From: an uncultured Coriobacteriaceae bacterium
GTDB taxonomy: Bacteria; Actinomycetota; Coriobacteriia; Coriobacteriales; QAMH01
Assembly: GCA_902783925.1 (NCBI GenBank)
Contig: CACZSV010000227.1
Location: 1 to 7,666 of the forward strand
Length of the DNA: 7,666 nt
Direction of reading: 5' to 3'
Of this stretch, positions 6,593 to 7,666 are shown piece by piece; the stretch's first letter is position 1; every line of letters starts with the position of its first letter. Below the pieces are notes generated by a model. The model had not been told where the DNA came from, did not search any database, and was given only the letters and a program-made list of their open reading frames with translations. The position numbers and the translations under genes are program-made.

Positions 6593-6613
6593 GTGCACGC
6601 GGCCCCCGTGCAC
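6593..6613 (+). repeat. Small inverted repeat after the radical SAM gene
   Basis: GTGCAC occurs at 6593-6598 and 6608-6613, separated by 9 bases; because GTGCAC is itself palindromic the arms are both direct and inverted. The repeat unit extends to CCGTGCAC in the direct sense. It begins 16 bases past the stop codon and could form a 6-bp hairpin at the 3' end of the operon transcript. Confidence 0.4.
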
Positions 6614-6648
6614 ATATGAGTGCGCATGACGTTCATGACCACTCGCTA

Positions 6649-6686
6649 AATACGAGGCGCGGGGAACGCTTCCCGTGCCTCGTATT
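6649..6686 (+). terminator. 17-bp stem-loop, probable terminator of the oxidoreductase operon
   Basis: The left arm starts AATACGAGGCGCGGGGA (6649-6665), the loop is ACGC, and the right arm is TTCCCGTGCCTCGTATT (6670-6686). All 17 positions pair, two of them as G-U. It lies 72 bases after the radical SAM stop and 115 bases before the next start. There is only a short TATT at the base rather than a long T run, so it may act as a Rho-independent terminator of modest strength, or as a 3'-end stabiliser. Confidence 0.6.
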
Positions 6687-6751
6687 CGCAGGACGCTTTG
6701 CTCGAAAAACGCGCGACTTCATCAGCGCTCCTTCCAGCTCATCGGCGATAC

Positions 6752-6763
6752 TGTCTGCAGACA
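6752..6763 (+). promoter_or_regulatory. 12-bp perfect palindrome, possible operator
   Basis: TGTCTGCAGACA is a perfect dyad located 38 bases before the start of the membrane protein gene, within the region where its promoter should be. GATACT (6747-6752), a weak -10-like box, abuts it. A dimeric regulator could bind here, but a palindrome of this size can also occur by chance. Confidence 0.3.
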
Positions 6764-6801
6764 CCTTCAGGCATGGTGATTACTCGAGAGAGGATGGGAA
6801 C

Positions 6802-7359
6802 ATGGAAAAGGGAATCAAGATAATCATTCCGCTTGCCTGTCTCGTGTTCGCAGGAGCGCTGTTCATACGCGGGCGTCCGAATCTCAAACAATCTCTCATG
6901 CGCCTAGCATCCAAGCTCGTCTTGTTCGGTCTCGCGATCTTCCTCGTGGTTCCCGTGAGTATCGGGGTATCCAGCATGATCGAGTCGACGTACAAGGATT
7001 CCGTCGATCAGACGATAGCGGCGGCGAACAAGACGACCGAGGAGATTGCTTCGACTCCCGAGTCAGCCACGTCGGAATCGGGTGCGTCGAGCCCGCTCGA
7101 GTGGTTCTTGGGGCTGCCGGAAAACGTCGGTAATGCAGTTTCCGACTTGGCCGATAGCGCTCAGAAAGCCCTCGATTGGTTCACCGCGACCCTCAACAGG
7201 TTCATCGAGGCTCTCGCCGTGATGGTGGTCACCTCGTGCATCATCCCCATTGTAGTGCTCATCTTCTTCCTCTGGCTTGTCAAGCTGATTTTAGGAGTAG
7301 ATGTGACGGGTTCCATGCAGATGGTCATGCCCCGCACCATGCGCAGAGTCATGCGATGA
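6802..7359 (+). CDS. Small membrane protein of unknown function
   Basis: This is a 185-residue protein with three hydrophobic segments: about 5-22 (IKIIIPLACLVFAGALFI), 38-58 (KLVLFGLAIFLVVPVSIGV) and 136-164 (near the C-terminus, ending FFLWLVKLILG). Between the second and third lies a soluble loop of about 78 residues, rich in S, T, E and A, that begins with 'STYKDSVDQTI', then a likely coil, then an amphipathic stretch. The C-terminal tail (PRTMRRVMR) is basic. By the positive-inside rule the tail is probably cytoplasmic. I do not recognise a named family or any catalytic motif. ATG 6802 was chosen because AGAGAGGA lies 7 bases upstream and the hydrophobic N-terminus begins there; the frame is open back to 6616, but that part crosses the 17-bp hairpin and reads as non-coding. 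It lies beyond that hairpin and is probably not part of the oxidoreductase operon. Confidence 0.75.
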   Translation: MEKGIKIIIPLACLVFAGALFIRGRPNLKQSLMRLASKLVLFGLAIFLVVPVSIGVSSMIESTYKDSVDQTIAAANKTTEEIASTPESATSESGASSPLEWFLGLPENVGNAVSDLADSAQKALDWFTATLNRFIEALAVMVVTSCIIPIVVLIFFLWLVKLILGVDVTGSMQMVMPRTMRRVMR

Positions 7360-7377
7360 AAGCCTGGGCGCTCGGGC

Positions 7378-7411
7378 GACACAGGTTGCGGGATTCTCCA
7401 TGACCTGTGTC
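7378..7411. repeat. Perfect 9-bp inverted repeat downstream of the membrane protein gene
   Basis: GACACAGGT (7378-7386) pairs with ACCTGTGTC (7403-7411) across a 16-base gap. It begins 18 bases after the stop codon, so it may be a 3' hairpin ending the transcript. There is no T run after it, so it is a weak intrinsic terminator at best; a regulator site is the alternative. Confidence 0.45.
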
Positions 7412-7507
7412 AATCCGCTGCTGCGTATCATACAATTGCCAAATCATGCCTTCCCATGCTCTCGTTTATGTGTGTTATGAATAGCGAAAACAAGAGACTG
7501 TTTTTGG

Positions 7508-7536
7508 TTGCGCCTTTTTGCGGTCCGTGTGATACG
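7508..7536 (+). promoter_or_regulatory. Candidate promoter for the downstream gene
   Basis: TTGCGC (7508-7513), a 17-base spacer and GATACG (7531-7536) fit a weak sigma-70-type promoter about 40 bases before ATG 7578. The TGTG just ahead of the -10 box resembles an extended -10. The T-rich tract at 7501-7505 adds upstream AT content. Confidence 0.3.
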
Positions 7537-7577
7537 CTTATCCGCGATTTACACCAACTCGAAAGGAACCGTTGTTG

Positions 7578-7666
7578 ATGAAGAGGTACCCCAGCGAGAC
7601 AGACGAAATTCTCGCAATGGAGAAAGACACCAGGAAACGTACTTGGGCCGAAATTCATCTTGAGAA
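7578..7666 (+). CDS. alr: Probable alanine racemase, N-terminal fragment (3' end outside window)
   Basis: The last 89 bases encode 29 complete codons beginning MKRYPSETDEILAMEKD and running into RKRTWAEIHLE. The 'R-x-T-W-A-E-I-x-L-x' string is the standard opening of alanine racemase, the PLP enzyme that interconverts L- and D-alanine for peptidoglycan. The PLP lysine and the rest of the barrel lie beyond the window, so this rests on one N-terminal motif. ATG 7578 has AAAGGA about 10 bases upstream. An alternative in-frame ATG at 7617 (MEKDTRK) has no good ribosome site, but would give a more typical N-terminal length. The 218-base upstream gap and candidate promoter suggest it starts its own transcription unit. 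Confidence 0.62.
   Translation, partial: MKRYPSETDEILAMEKDTRKRTWAEIHLE

Noticed and set aside
6616..6801. Longer start for the membrane protein
   Set aside because: The extension crosses the 17-bp hairpin and reads as hydrophilic, low-complexity peptide; AGAGAGGA supports ATG 6802.
7487..7504. AAAACA/TGTTTT hairpin before the last gene
   Set aside because: Almost all A-T pairs and short; the T-rich stretch is more simply part of an AT-rich promoter region.
1..7666. CRISPR array, tRNA, rRNA, insertion sequence or attachment site
   Set aside because: No regularly spaced repeats, no cloverleaf or rRNA-like stretch, and no transposase or integrase motif on either strand.

Overview
The window is a 7.7 kb piece of a GC-rich bacterial chromosome. 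The gene content is a tungsten/molybdopterin-type aldehyde ferredoxin oxidoreductase with its own radical SAM/SPASM partner, a stand-alone TfoX N-terminal-domain protein and an ADP-ribosylglycohydrolase. This and the GC-rich codon use suggest an anaerobic actinobacterium, perhaps Coriobacteriia/Eggerthellaceae such as Eggerthella or Gordonibacter. That placement is inference; no rRNA or lineage marker is present.

Left part (1-1609): visibly AT-richer, accessory-type DNA. It opens with the 3' end of a RloB-like gene (+ strand). Facing it on the minus strand is an AAA/ABC-type ATPase whose frame is intact except for one in-frame TAA between Walker B and the H-switch. This gene is therefore probably a pseudogene, or the stop is a sequence error. 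Both protein types are common in phage-defence and abortive-infection loci.

Middle (1610-3131): a 365-residue ADP-ribosylglycohydrolase (+) with a small extra N-terminal domain is followed by a convergent TfoX N-terminal-domain protein (-). A tiny coding-like fragment lies between them.

Right centre (3132-6801): a two-gene unit. A TATAAT -10 box and a strong Shine-Dalgarno precede a 636-residue aldehyde ferredoxin oxidoreductase. Five bases after its stop begins a 422-residue radical SAM protein with a cysteine-rich SPASM-like C-terminus and an AbrB-like N-terminus. By analogy with the Pyrococcus aor-cmo pair, the second protein probably matures or services the first. No electron-transfer subunit and no pterin-synthesis gene is in view. 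A 17-bp hairpin follows the pair.

Right end (6802-7666): a 185-residue three-helix membrane protein of unknown function, then a perfect 9-bp inverted repeat, then the first 29 codons of a probable alanine racemase gene that runs off the window.

The tightest candidate for a functional unit is the oxidoreductase plus radical SAM pair. The clearest anomaly is the single stop codon in the ATPase. I found no CRISPR array, tRNA, rRNA, insertion sequence or attachment site.
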